From: Stemphylium vesicarium
Taxonomy: Eukaryota > Ascomycota > Dothideomycetes > Pleosporales > Pleosporaceae
Length of the DNA: 64,000 nucleotides
Reading direction: 5' to 3'
NCBI GenBank assembly: GCA_004380135.1
Contig: QXCR01000003.1
Span: 310,001-374,000 of the forward strand
A program made the position numbers and the translations under genes. Shown here piece after piece: positions 11,539 through 23,759 of the stretch. The notes under the pieces were generated by a model. That model was not told the DNA's origin and made no database searches. It saw only the letters and a list, made by a program, of their open reading frames with translations. Positions within the stretch are counted from its first letter, which is position 1. The number at the start of each line of letters is the position of its first letter.

Positions 11539-13538
11539 ATGGAGAGTATTATTCCCGACGACTCGCCTCTTGCGCAGTACCTTGAAGGTGCGCCCGTCCC
11601 GCTGCTATGACGATGCGACCACAGCCACTAACAGCTACCGTAGGCCAAGGTAGAGGGGACTCGCGCCCACCTTCACCGGACCCATCCACCTTTGCAGACA
11701 CAGACACCCAGGGCTTTGCGCCCCGCGGCCCCTCTACACTGCAGTCAAGAATAAGAGACAAGCTTCCGCAACCCCTTCGGATACATGCGCGCAATGGCTC
11801 TATTGCCCGCATACACACAGCATGCTCGGTCCGCTCATCTCGCCCTCCACCATCACACTATGACTCAATATACTGACAGCAGCGCAGAAGGCAGTCAACT
11901 CGAGGATCGGACGCGCCGACAATGAACGATTCCTGGAACAGTTCCGCTACCTCATCGTCGCCTCTCAGCTTCTAGGCGAACAGGGAGGCCTGCGCGCATC
12001 CGCCATACCCACCTTCGCAATCGACGGCCATCCCGGCCCGCACGAGTTCAAGGTCGCCACGATAAGCCCTACCGGTGCAGCTCTGACGGGCGCAACTGCA
12101 TTCGCCCTGGTATGGCTGGTCCACTGGTCCCGCCGCCAGCCGACGTTCAGTAAGAGCCGGACGCTGTTTGTACTTCTGGTCTTCGCTGCTGCTGCAACCG
12201 CCATCTATGGATACATGCGCCGCCAATGGCTGCAATATCTGCGACAAGAGGCAGTGGCCGGCGCTTCTGCTCTGGTCGCCAATCTGCAAGCATTCGAGGC
12301 ATCAACCTCGTCTGCCCTCGCCTTGATCCAAGAAGTCGAGCTTGTTTCCCGAGGCTACAGGCTGTACGTCTTACCGTCACGCTTGCCCGCACCAGCTACT
12401 GACCCCGCGTAGAAGCAGTCCCCTCCCACCCATCTCGCGCATCGAAGAGAGGGGCCAAGCCCGTCGTTGCCAACGCCTCCGTCGCAGTCTCCGAGCCGCA
12501 TACGCCGATGTCATCCCCGTCCTCTCCCAGCAGTGCGACATCCTGAAGCCGCTGATCCAGGAAGATGACTTGGAAAAATACCTCGACGTCTACGAAATTA
12601 GCAACCCCGACCTGCAAGAGGCCGCCCTGAGCTATAGCGCCTCCGAGTTCGACGACGCCGAGACGCTCAAGGCCCTTCGTACCTTCCAATATCGCCTATC
12701 GATCCTCCGACGTGTCTATCTCTGCTCCTTATTGGCCATGGAGGCCGATGGTGGCAAGCCCGATTTCCCGCGATGGTCGAGAGTGGTGGATTCTATGCTC
12801 AACACAGCTAGCCCCGTAGGACAATGGAGCGAGAAATTCAACCGTGTGCTAGCGGAAGAGGAGCAGTTCGTGCTGCCTTCGCCCGCCAAGGTAGCGCCGA
12901 CACCAGGCCGAGAGAAGATCCGGAACTCTGTGCGCAAATTGTCAGGGCTATCGAGCGGCATCCGGGGCTTGCAAGCTAAGATGCAAGTACTCCGTGAAGA
13001 GACAAACAAAAGCTTGGAAGACACCGAGGATGTCAGCGAACTGGGCCACTCTCTCCTGGCGCAGTATGATTCTATCGGCGCTGACCTCAAGAGTTTGGTG
13101 CAGGCTTGGGAAGCAGGCAAGAATGCACTTGCGTTGAACATCGATCGACAAGAGCGCAGAATATCGCAGGCATCAAGCGGGCTGCGCTCGCCAGTCCCAA
13201 GTCTAGGTGGCTTGACGGCTGTAGACGAAGGCAGTCCGTCCGATGCTCTACGCGCGCTTAATGGTGACTTGCTGAGTCCTCACCAGAGTGCCCCGTCGAG
13301 CGATCAGGGCAGCGCGTCCGACGACGAAGTGTTCGAAGCCATCGCGATACCCAAGACTCGCGCCACCATGTCGAGAGAGGAGCGAATGCAAAAGATCCAG
13401 GATGACCGTATTCGTCAAGCTTCGCTGCGGGAGCAACGGGATTCCAACACCAACATGCTGAGAGAACTCGAGTCGGTCATTAACATGAGGCCGCATCGTC
13501 TCTCTGCGCCGCCTGGTGGACGAGTTACCAGTCTTTGA
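11539..13538 (+). CDS. Vezatin-type (myosin-binding, peroxisome-linked) membrane protein
   Basis: The four exons 11539-11587, 11644-11828, 11888-12363 and 12413-13538 give 611 residues. After a short acidic N-terminus (MESIIPDDSPLAQYLEG) the protein has a domain that I recognise as the fungal vezatin family. Two neighbouring membrane segments (around ALTGATAFALVWLVHW and RTLFVLLVFAAAATAIYGYM) are followed by RRQWLQYLRQEAVAGASALV and EVELVSRGYRLSSPLPPISR, the last crossing an intron. The long C-terminal half is helical, with Ser-rich stretches and a charged segment near MSREERMQKIQDD. In yeast, the related Inp2 binds the myosin Myo2 to move peroxisomes. A similar organelle-tethering role is likely here but inferred. 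Confidence 0.8.
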
Positions 13539-14816
13539 GGCGCCTTTTCCTTATGTTTATTTTTTAACTAATGACTGCTACCAGATACCGCTTTTCCTTG
13601 TCAGTTTTGTCTCTTCGCTTAGTCATGGCGTGCATTCTGTCTTAGCTTGATCTTGGGCATTTACGCGATACCACTGCCGCGGTCTCATTCACTATTTCAT
13701 AACAATTCCTGGAGTCGGTGGCATAATGTCTATAACGCATACCTTGTGGTCAAAAGACCCATACAGAATAGTAATGACACATACCACCAAAACGATAACG
13801 TCCCCTGGGTTCGCCGCTGGCACTGCCTTGCATCGTGTTTTCGGCAGATGCAATATAGGGGCATGCGCATGCGACGACGTGGCCGACGAAGACTGGACTC
13901 GGAGGATTCACTATGCCCAAAATTTGGCTGGGTGAAACAGGGTTGCCATGGACCTAAAGCATAGCTGATAAAGACAGCCAAATGACGCTCATTGCTCTTG
14001 ATGGCACATGTGAGAGCCGTTCCGGCAAATATTGCTCATAGGGTTGGAGATTGTTGACATCGCAAAGGTGAAAAAGGGAAGCTTACCCTCTATTCCGATG
14101 ACCATCTGACTACCACCAGCATCCATTTCACCGAATCAGTGTGTGCGGGTATGAGTCGTGTAGCATGTTCCTGCCCGCCCTCGTGCTCCTTATGCGTACC
14201 CATGCCATGCGTGTCAGATTACGATGTGGAACTACCAATTTCAAAGAAGACTCTCCATCCATCACTCTCAAATGGATTCGTCTCGTTCGCGCCACTGCAC
14301 TGCCGTCATAAAAACCGCGGTATGGCTGCTCAACCGCTCTTGGCCCAAGATGACCGGGTGGCCCTTTCCGTTGGGCTAAAAACGACTCATTGGTACCAGA
14401 GCCCCTGCACGCGTTCGATTTCGAAAATTGTTGAGACTCGTTCCTCAACACTGCTCACCATCTCACCTTCGCTCACAATCCAATGCAAAACAAATTTTCT
14501 ATAGCTGTGCCTGCTTCTTACAAGTCCATGGCTTCCTATGTGGGTTCGCTCTTCGGGCCTTCATGACACGCGAAGCTAACCTTCCTAAGGTTCTGCCGAC
14601 GTCCGACCCACCATGACGACTTCCTGTTCCCCCAACTAGATGCTTCTTTCAAATGAAACCTTCCAAAACGCCAGCAAAAAGATGGAAAACAACTCAACGC
14701 AGAGAAAACGACATACTGAACACCGAGTTATCCTCAACAACATCGCCCTCGACCCAAGCAGAGATTCTTAGATACCTAACCGAGCACGTCCGCCTTCACA
14801 CAAGGGAGGCCTGGAC
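13539..14816. other. Convergent intergenic region, no gene seen
   Basis: This 1.3 kb lies between the 3' ends of the vezatin-domain gene and the first C2H2 gene. Small open frames have no motif or matching splice sites. Nothing repetitive was noticed. Confidence 0.45.
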
Positions 14817-15753
14817 CTAATCCTCCTGTTCTTCATCGTCGTCTACAATTCCATCAGTTTTCGGCACAGCCGGAGGAGCGCCGTGCCGTCTCCGCATATG
14901 CACTCGCAATCCATCGGAGCGTGCATACTGTCTTTCACAGCCTTCAATGGGACATGGGTATCGAACCTTGGCTCGACTTGATCCTGCGCAAGCTTGTGTC
15001 TTGAGATGACGGGTCAGGTTGCCGAGTGCATGTACACCTGTCAGGACGGTACCGCACCGGTACGGGCAGGGGACACTGTACTCAGCATCAACCTGGGCTC
15101 TCTCTGGGGCGGCGACTAATGGCGTATTCTGAGCTGTCCCTGGAGACGACACCTCGGCATCTGCCATTGAATTATACGGAGACATAGAGGAACTTCACAG
15201 GAGTATCAGTATTCATGTTTGGACGTTAGAGGCACCACCCACTGAACTGGTGCAACGGACGCAAGCGGATTGAACTCGGCCGCAGTAACCACACTGTACA
15301 CTTGACTCATATTGTGACCTGTCGCAGGGTAGGCTGGCGCATAACTATACTCCAATCAGCGCTGACGGACCCTCTTCTTGGACGCACATACTGAGGCTGG
15401 CTTATATAGGGCTGCAACGGCGTGTAATGCGTCATTGGGCTACGCGGAGAGCCTGTCGCTGGATCATTTCCGCCATGAAATGGGCTACTACCAAGCATGT
15501 GCTGTCCTGGCACAGGCTGTTGACTGTCGGTTTGAGGATAATATGTCCCATAAGCGGAGGCGTATGCTGAGGGTTGGAAGTCCCAACGTTGGGTGTTTGC
15601 TGCACCCCCGAAGGAAGTGGGGCTTGTCCCTTGAGATTGTTCAGCCTGGCTTGAGCCTAATATAGGCCGGGAAAACGAAATGCTGCTCTGGTTTCGCAAA
15701 TTTCCACGTGGCCAGGAAGGCTCATCGCTTCCCTGGGGATGATTGTACGCCAT
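14817..15753 (-). CDS. C2H2 zinc-finger protein A
   Basis: This is a putative DNA-binding regulator. Exon 1 is 15388-15753, with a Gln/Ser/Tyr-rich low-complexity N-terminus. A second exon begins at 15349 and runs to about 15245, and the last exon ends at the TAG at 14817-14819. The phase-compatible junction for the last intron is CAG TGG|gtggtg...gccgag|GTG, which is less certain than the rest. The C-terminus has two zinc fingers. The first is atypical (CPYRCGTVL...NLTRHLK). The second is standard: CPIEGCERQYARSDGLRVHM followed by RRRH. An acidic tail (DDDEEQED) ends the protein. Its architecture matches protein B 3 kb away on the same strand. Confidence 0.7.
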
Positions 15754-18321
15754 ACAAAATTATTCTCAACGTCGGTACCTCGTTCTCTGCGCGATGCTCT
15801 TTTTCGGAAGTAATCCTGTGTGCAGATTTACTTTGTCGCGGTTTCCTTCTCTTCTCTTTCAAACATTCGAGATTTGGAGATGCGATGCGGTTTTGAGAAC
15901 AAAAGCAGACCGGGAACGTCGCCGAGCACTTTCCTAGAAGAGATTGTTGGTCGGCGATACTGGAACAGTCGCAATCGTTGTCTGCGGAAGCGATATCCCG
16001 TCGCAACGATCGTCTCACCGGGAAATCAGCTAATTCTGGAGCAAAAGAGATACACTAGCGCCCCTGGTCCTTGTCGTCCGAGTACAGAATGAGAGAGAGA
16101 TCTTACAGAAGTTGGTGGTCAATCGAACCGGAGAATTGAACTGCAAGCACTATGAAGGCAAAAGGCAAGTGCCGATGTCAGCTGGGCCGCGCTAAGAGTT
16201 ATACTGATATGCGCGGTCAATAGCGAACCCATTCGGGTGCAAGGCAAGACGCGCTGTAGCCGAAGAGCACCATAAACGAGGGCGCGACTACATACCGCGC
16301 ATGTAGGCCGGCAAATCACTACCAGGGTCTTCACACGTCCACGCTCCAGTATTGCCCCGGGATGCGAACAAACCCTATCCGAGTAGCTGCATCCCAACTC
16401 AAAGGGCAAGGGATTGTGCAACAATCGTTTAGCTTGACCCATGCCAATCAGTCCTGGACCAGCAACACCACATGTGGCACAGCGCATGAAACGCTTCGTT
16501 TGCTTCTATGCGATAGCTTCCACCGCCTTAACTATATTTCGAATCCTGGAAGTGTGTAAAGCGGCTACTGCAATGGCCACAGAGCGCAGCCCTGCTCTCG
16601 ACTCGAGGTAAGAAAGCAGGCAACCGTTGCCAGCAAGGCATCGAGTGGCAATCACACATGTCTGCAGGATGCTCCAATACCATGTGCTCGTTTGGTCTCT
16701 CCCATCACTTTGTGCTTTCTCCTCTAATTTGTTCCCCCGTTACCAACTAGATTCAGTTCACTAACTAGAATCACATAAGTTTTCCTTCCAAATGGCTACG
16801 GAGGCATTCTTACAACCCCCCGACCATCATCCAGCTGGGTCAGTAGCATTCGAGTGGCAACAAAGCAGCGAAGACGATCCTTCCGAGGCTTATCATCGAT
16901 ACGGGTAGCACATTCTATGCAGTCTACCGGCCGACAGGCCCAGATAGCTTATGTCTTAGTCTCATCCTTCTACGCCACGTCTTGTGCTCCCTGCACGTCT
17001 TACTTGCAGCGGCACTGCGTCTCATCTGAAGCTATGACGCGCTATGCCAACATTCCTGCGTTAACCAAGGGCTCTCCGATCAGGCTGAGAAGACCTGCTG
17101 TTGAGAGCGCTATGCGTGAAGGAAATTGAGTTGGCGGGGCGGCTCGTGACGGCGCAGCACCGGTTATGAGTGGAACTCGGTCTTGCCATCGATGGCCTAC
17201 CGATCAGCCCGACCGGCCCGAACCCTTGCTCATTGGCGCGGGAGACATGACACATGACGGAGGACGTGCCGAATGGAACAATGACAGCCAGATCCAGGAA
17301 GTGGACTCTCGACTCGAAATCTCGTAGGCTCTTCAAGTCTAGTGAAATCTTCTTTGCAACCGTAGCACGGCTTCTGTGCAATCACGCTGGATAAGTCTGG
17401 TCCATCGATACCATAAAGACAAGAACAAGAGGTGCACCTTGCTCACGGAAAACTTCCGTACCCCGAGATTCCTATGGCGATCGTATTAATAACACATGCG
17501 GCGGCTCGGATTCGAAGTGGAGTTATCCCAACCACGCGGAACAAAGGAAGTTGGCCTTGCGTCGGCTCGTCTCTAGGCACGCACCATGGAGTAGCGCAAT
17601 TTGACTACGTGCCTTGGCAACAACAAGTATTAAGACATAAAGCACATCGCGCAGCTGTTAGCATCTAAGCGGCGGGCGGGAGCATGATCCGTTCCGCGAA
17701 TGTCCATGTATCAAGGCGAAAGCTGAGGCTACCCCTGAGAGGAAAAGCGGTGAGTGATCGACTTCGTGTGCAGGCAACATTTGCCTTATCTGCAGGCTGC
17801 ACGAGCAGATTCGAACAAGGCCACTCTGAGATTGCAACATCCGGAATATCCAGGGTCGAAGTGACAGATCCCAACTAAGCGCGCTCACCGATTGCTACTC
17901 AGTCGCATCCTTAGTGCGTCGGGGCGCTTGTACGGGTACGTAACCTGCGACTTGACAGCCTTGGAGTTGGACTTAACTGCACGACGCAGAGAGGCGAGCC
18001 ACTTCAAAATCGCACTCGCAAAGGGCATGATCACTACATTTTGTTGCTTTTTAGCAAAGCTAAATTGTGGGCTTGTTTTGTGTGGACTTGAGGGAGAGGA
18101 AACGTTACGCTAACTCTAGCATGACTTGATGTGATACACATGGCTGTCTATCATTTATCCAACAAAACATATGAAAGCACACCATCATGAGTGTTTCAGA
18201 CACATAGCAGTAATCGGACGGCGAAGGAAATACCTAGGAGCAGCGGGGTTGGAGCGTCATCCGCGGCGTCCGAAACAAGCTCACGAATACCCGTACTTAT
18301 AGTGATATCTGCCCATCTCTT
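15754..18321. other. 2.6 kb gene-poor interval between the two C2H2 genes
   Basis: The first few hundred bases are probably the promoter of C2H2 gene A. For the rest I see only short open frames without motifs, and no obvious transposon, tandem repeat or tRNA. A non-coding RNA or a very diverged gene cannot be excluded by eye. Confidence 0.4.
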
Positions 18322-19202
18322 TTACGGCTTGCGCTTCTTCGCTGGCGGTATATCCAAGTCAGGATGGGCTCTTCTCATATGGACGAGGAGAGCATCATCG
18401 CGGCGGAACGTCGACGTGCATCCAGGTTGACGGCATTTGTGATTACTGATACCATCCGGACCAGCAGTCTTTTCTTGTTTGTGGCTGTCCATGTGACGAG
18501 CAAGGTTTCGCTGTGCGTACTGGCCAGTGAACGGCTTCCCCGCACAGATAGGGCAACGTGGTTCTGGTGCATTACTGGAATTGTGGTCAAAGGGCATTAC
18601 CAACATCGATATCACGGACATCTTACCAGCTCATATTGGTTTCATGTGCTTTGGGCCTAGTGAAGCTGCTCGAAGCACTGGCTCGGGTCCTGTTCGCTGC
18701 CGGACTTCCTCCAGTGAGCTGTTCTTGTGCGGTGACTATGTTTCCATGTTGGATCCCGGAGTCGTCAGCGGGCTGCGGCAACGCAAGGTCGAAATTCATA
18801 TCCTCGTACAATGGATCGTCCAACGTCCCCAACCATGCGCCCATATCGATATCGTCAATTATGACATACTCGCTCGTTGTATAGTAGGTTGGCTGCTGCC
18901 ACGAACTAGACACCCAGTCCGCAGACCGCGCCGCCTCATAAATGGACGGGGGGCAGAGATATTGGGCCAAATCCTGAGTAGGCCAGCCAACATGAGAATG
19001 AGCATGTGCCAAAATGTGGTCGTCGACCTCGATTGGCGTTTTCCATGCGCTCTCTGGCATCGAACAACGGGGATCGCTCTACATCAACCTCAGCAAAGAA
19101 GCAGCATGGAAAAGAAAGCACTCTTACCACCTCGCTGCTGTTTTCACTAAGTTCGAGTAGTTCGTCTTCCCATGTTGGTGTCATGACTGCATCGTTGATC
19201 AA
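18322..19202 (-). CDS. C2H2 zinc-finger protein B
   Basis: This is a putative transcription factor of 259 residues from three exons: 19128-19202, 18627-19078 and 18322-18574. The first intron (gtaaga...atgtag) removes a stop and joins SENSSEV to SDPRCSMPESAW. The second restores phase across TG|T. The N-terminal two thirds are acidic and Ser/Pro-containing, like an activation region. The C-terminus carries two fingers, RCPICAGKPFTG...RHMDSHK and HKCRQPGCTSTFRRDD...HMRRAH, then a basic tail (PPAKKRKP) that could act as a nuclear localisation signal. Both ends resemble protein A, which suggests an old tandem duplication. An alternative start is the ATG six codons downstream. Confidence 0.75.
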
Positions 19203-21960
19203 GAGTAGCGTCGGATCGTATCAATTCGAAGGATTTCCAAGATCCAGAGGGGAGAGTTTGATGGCAGGTACGTTTCGAAAAAGTCAGTTGACAGAGGAGC
19301 AAATTTAACCAGTCAAATAAGGACCGTGAGCATGGTGGCATGGGAATGCTCGGTGGCCACGGCGGCTGCGCTGCGACGAGTAATTGAACAAGTCAATTTC
19401 GTCGCTTCGTATCGACAGCGCATCGCTACGCAACGATCCAGACGAAGGTAAAATCTCATGTTGAGAAGAATCCTGCCCAGCCCAGCCCTGTCATTGCGAT
19501 GAGCTGGCGAGCAGCTGCCTTCGCCTTGACCGGTCCTGACGCATACGTGGGCGAATACTCGCCCTGAACAGCGTTGTGGGAGGGCCAGAGACAGACAGGG
19601 TTTGAAGGGGGCAGCCTCAGGCAAGTAGGCGAATGTGCCAACACATTCGCGGCGCTGATGGCGATGGATCGCACCAAAGCCAGCTGGGGAGTAAAGTGAG
19701 ACCATCGAGGGTCAGCCTGGCTTTGTCTTGGTTACTGGGCCTGCTTTCCTATACGAATAAGGTGCAGCCGGGGAAGCGGGTTCCCAATACAAAAGGCGCT
19801 TTTCGACGATACTGAATGCAAGATGATCGTGGATCCTTCTGGAGCCCCGACCAATCATCGCGAAGGCGCGACATGGTCACCAAAGGCAGCAGCTTCGCGA
19901 GAGCCCGGGCTGGAAAAGTGGAATGGTCGGAAAACGGCTGAGGTCGTGGCTGAGTCGGGACAACATTGCCGTGCTGGGGGAGGACCTTGAACTAACTTGC
20001 GACACTCCCTTTCGACAGCGATTCGACTCGTACGGCATGATGACACAAGAAAGTGTGCCCCACAGGGCACAACATGGACGGGGAAAGTAAGAGGCACTAG
20101 GTAAGCAGATATCGCTTCCACGACTTCTTCTTGTTATACTACCCGGATTGGGCATCGCTGCATCATCCTCTATACTGCTCACCCTCGAGCCCAAACAGTG
20201 AAGCTGTCAACCGAATCTGCAGCTTCTTCGAAACGCGCTTCGCTATTTGCCCTTGATGGTGGGCTGACTGACTGACACGGTATCGATACTGAGTTTCCCG
20301 CTACGCCGCCACGGCAGCCGGGGCGGGATGCTTCAGCCTGGTCTGGTCTGTTGCTGAGACACGCGTGCCATTGCTGGGCTGCCACGTTTTAGTTCCAGGG
20401 CAATATTGAGCCTGATTTCTAGGTTCATGCACTGACAGAGATGGATGCGCTGAAGAGGATTCTTGTGAAGGCATCTATCTGCCTTTTGCGCTGTCGTTGT
20501 CTGTCTGTCTCGCTTGGCTTGGCTTGGTTGCCTTGACGCAGTGGGTGGGGGGCGTGGCCATGACCTTGCGCGGATTGGGATCGATGTCGATGCCTTGTTC
20601 ATGACAGTGTGGCGCAGGGCTCGTGGTCTGAAATGGTAGAATTCTAAGGCTTCCGTCTTGGTTTCGGCAGCCTTGCGCGGCTCGTTTTCCAGCTGAGACG
20701 TTATAGAATCGGGTATCAAAAGGATATGCGCTACACGATGCAACTTGCTACCTTCTCCTCTAATAAACAGGAAGTTCTAACAGAACATGATTAAAGCAAG
20801 CTGCAAGCTGCAAGCTGCGTATGTTGATACTTGGTGCGCGCTGAAGCTAGTCACCCCAAATGAGGATGCGGGGAAAAGTGGGGTTTAGCTCGCGACGCCT
20901 TGCCTTCCCGATTTCCATCGCGACTTGACCTTCACCCCAAACATTGTTCCTACAACTGCTACCCTCTTTTTCTTTCACAAACTCCATCCAGAAGGCTCTT
21001 GAATGCGGCGTTTAATTACATTGTCGTATTATCACCCTGCTGGCGTCGGTTCGCCAGGCGTCGGCGTTGGCGATGCGGAAGCAGGTTGAATGACGTAACT
21101 GCCATTGTTCGGTGAAGTGCAAGTTTGAAGCTCTGGGGACGTGGTCGGAGGAATTGAGAAATGTATAATTTCCCAGGACTAGCGACTACCATCTTTTTCA
21201 CAACCCTACCAAATGTCTTACATATTGCTGTTTGACATGGGCTCAATGACGTTCCGTTGTTTTGATTCTAGCACAACCACAAGTGCGATTCCCGGTACTG
21301 CGCGGCAGACGGCAAGTTGCCCGTGCCCTCTGGTTTCAGACTTGTCCGCGTTGCGAGCACATTTTTAGAACTAGACCACCTCCTTAGAGCTGAACCGCCG
21401 CCTAAAGAGAGAGAATATGGAGAACAGCTAGCGAGTCGCGGTTTCGGACACCGCGGGCCCCGAGCTCGCCGACAAGATTCGACGTTGTGGAGTTTTTGCC
21501 TCGTGAATTTAGGGACGTGGGTATTCTTATTGGCAGAGATGTTGAATGGTCGGAAGGATACCATGAGATCCTAGTACCTCCGACAGTGGAGGAGACTTCT
21601 TCGTCTTCTTCGCCAAACTTGCGTGTACGGGTTACAAGCGCCATGGCTTGGTGTTTTCGTACAAGTTCGCGTACGAAACATCGTCCGCGTACGCGTTTTC
21701 AAATCGCAATGTAATTCGCTTGGTTAATATGAACAGGAAGAACAGAATTATGATTACTGAGGCTCTGTCTGTGCTTCTCCACATTCGGTGTAACTTGGTG
21801 GTTATTCTCGGTCAAACTAAGTGTGGAAGCAGCAGCAAGTACGCGACTACTTCTTACCCCACATTCCGATCACCCAAGAGTGTATATAGGCGCAGGACAT
21901 GCGCCTCTTAGAATTGTCACAAAGCTCCTGTCTGGCCTATTCTGCCTTCACCACTCCACG
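19203..21960. other. 2.8 kb interval without recognised gene
   Basis: No open frame here shows a domain, a good codon pattern or sensible introns. The left end should contain the promoter of C2H2 gene B and the right end that of the P450. Short homopurine/pyrimidine runs (around 20500) are the only notable composition. Confidence 0.4.
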
Positions 21961-23593
21961 ATGCCCTTTCAGCCATGGATAGCAGCACTATTGTTAGCCG
22001 CGGGTGCTTATCTGATCAAGGTATACCAACCGTCGAACCTCGAGTGCGATGCTAAATCCCAATAGATCCTATGGACGGCACACATATCCCCCCTCTCCAA
22101 GCTACCCGGCCCCTGGTACTCTAAATACACAAACCTAGTTCTCCGATACCACGTCCTCTCGGGCCGCCGCATATTCTACGTCGACGTTCTGCACCAACGA
22201 TATGGCGGCGTCGTACGCATGGCGCCCAACGAAGTCGCAGTCGCCGACTTGGCGGGCGTATCTCAGATTCACAAGATCGGGTCTGGATTCCTCAAGTCGG
22301 CATTCTATGCAAATCTCACCCCGGATCAAAACCCAGGTGTTTTTGCTACGCGGGACCCGCACGTTCATGCTGCAAGGAGGAAGATGTTTGCGCGTGCTTT
22401 CAGTAATTCTAGTCTGAAGATCAACTGGGACGCGGAAGTCAGGCGGAAGGTCACCTTGGCTGTGCAGAGAATAAGCCGAGATGCTGCAGGCGCGGACAAG
22501 GGGGCGGATGTGCTGAAGTGGTGGACGCTTATGACGACGGATGTTATTGCGCATTTGTGTTTCGGAGAGAGTTTCAACATGCTTGAGTTGGGAAAGGTTA
22601 GTGATGTCCCCGCCACTCTGATAGAACATCTTGGATTGACTGCCGCGATAGCAAACACCGTACATCAACGCGCTTCAAAACACTCTCCTCGACGGCGTAC
22701 TCCAAGCGGAGTTGCCACTCGTACACGCCATTCTCCGCAATTCGCCAATCAAGAAAGCACAGCAACTTACGACTGCCGGAAAGTTCGTCATGAAACATGG
22801 CGCGCTTGCAGTTCAGAACATGCGCAGCAGCGGCGGCAACGCAACGAATCTCTTCTCCCAGATGCTCGCTGCGACCGACAGCGAAGAGAAGACGGCTACC
22901 CTAACAGACCAAGATGTCAAAGAAGAAGCCGGGAACTTGATCGTCGCCGGATCGGACACCACAGCCGTTACCCTGACCTATCTCGTCTGGGCCGTACTCA
23001 AGCAGCCCGAACTGCAGTCTCAGCTGGAGCACGAAATATCTCAGCTAAGCGAGGATCTAACTACTGCGGAACTAGAGACTGCGTCAATACTGAATAGCGT
23101 CATTGAAGAGACTTTGAGGTTGTACGGTGCTGCGCCAGGTGGTCTGCCTCGAACAGTGCCTAGCCAGGGCGCTACCATGGGCGGATACCATATCCCGGGC
23201 GGCGTTGAAGTTAGCACCCAAGCCTACACGAACCATCGGGACCCTTCCGTATTCACTGATCCTCTCAGGTAAGTTGCGCCACTCCACTACACTCCAGTCT
23301 TACCATTTGAGTAATCTAACGCTTGTCGCAACAGATTCGATGGATTCCGTTTCTTGAACAAGAACGACATGACAGCGCAGCAAAAAGCGGCATACATGCC
23401 GTTCGGCGGCGGCTCCAGAGTCTGTCTTGGTATCCATCTTGCGTATACGGAACTAAGGCTCGGCGCGGCGCTTTTCTTCCGGGAGTGTCGCGGCGCGAGG
23501 TTGGGGGCGTGTATGCGTGATGAGATGATGGAGATGGATAATCGGTTTTTGATCTCGCCGAAAGGACACTGCTGTTACGTTACACTGCGATAA
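21961..23593 (+). CDS. Cytochrome P450 monooxygenase
   Basis: This haem monooxygenase is anchored in the ER by an N-terminal helix. The exons 21961-22020, 22066-22596, 22652-23268 and 23335-23593 give 488 residues. Landmarks in order are an N-terminal hydrophobic segment, the KLPGPWYSKYTN proline hinge, the I-helix oxygen-activation motif AGSDTTAVTL, the K-helix EETLR, and the haem loop FGGGSRVCLG with the axial Cys. All are intact, so the enzyme should work. It lies outside the 42-64 kb cluster and has no other biosynthetic gene beside it, so its substrate is unknown. It is transcribed toward the broken kinase gene. Confidence 0.9.
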
Positions 23594-23759
23594 TCATCTC
23601 GCGATAAGAAAGAGTAACGGTATACCTTCTCTCCTCTGCTTGAGCATCCTGAGGACATGTTTTAGCAGTACCCCAACTTCACACGCGATCAACCCAAACA
23701 GCAAAGAGGAAAAAGACGAGATAAGACAAATGTATACCAAACTACAAAGCCCCACAATT

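Noticed and set aside
20333..20743. 136-residue minus-strand frame
   Set aside because: There are no motifs, no sensible introns and a low-complexity composition.
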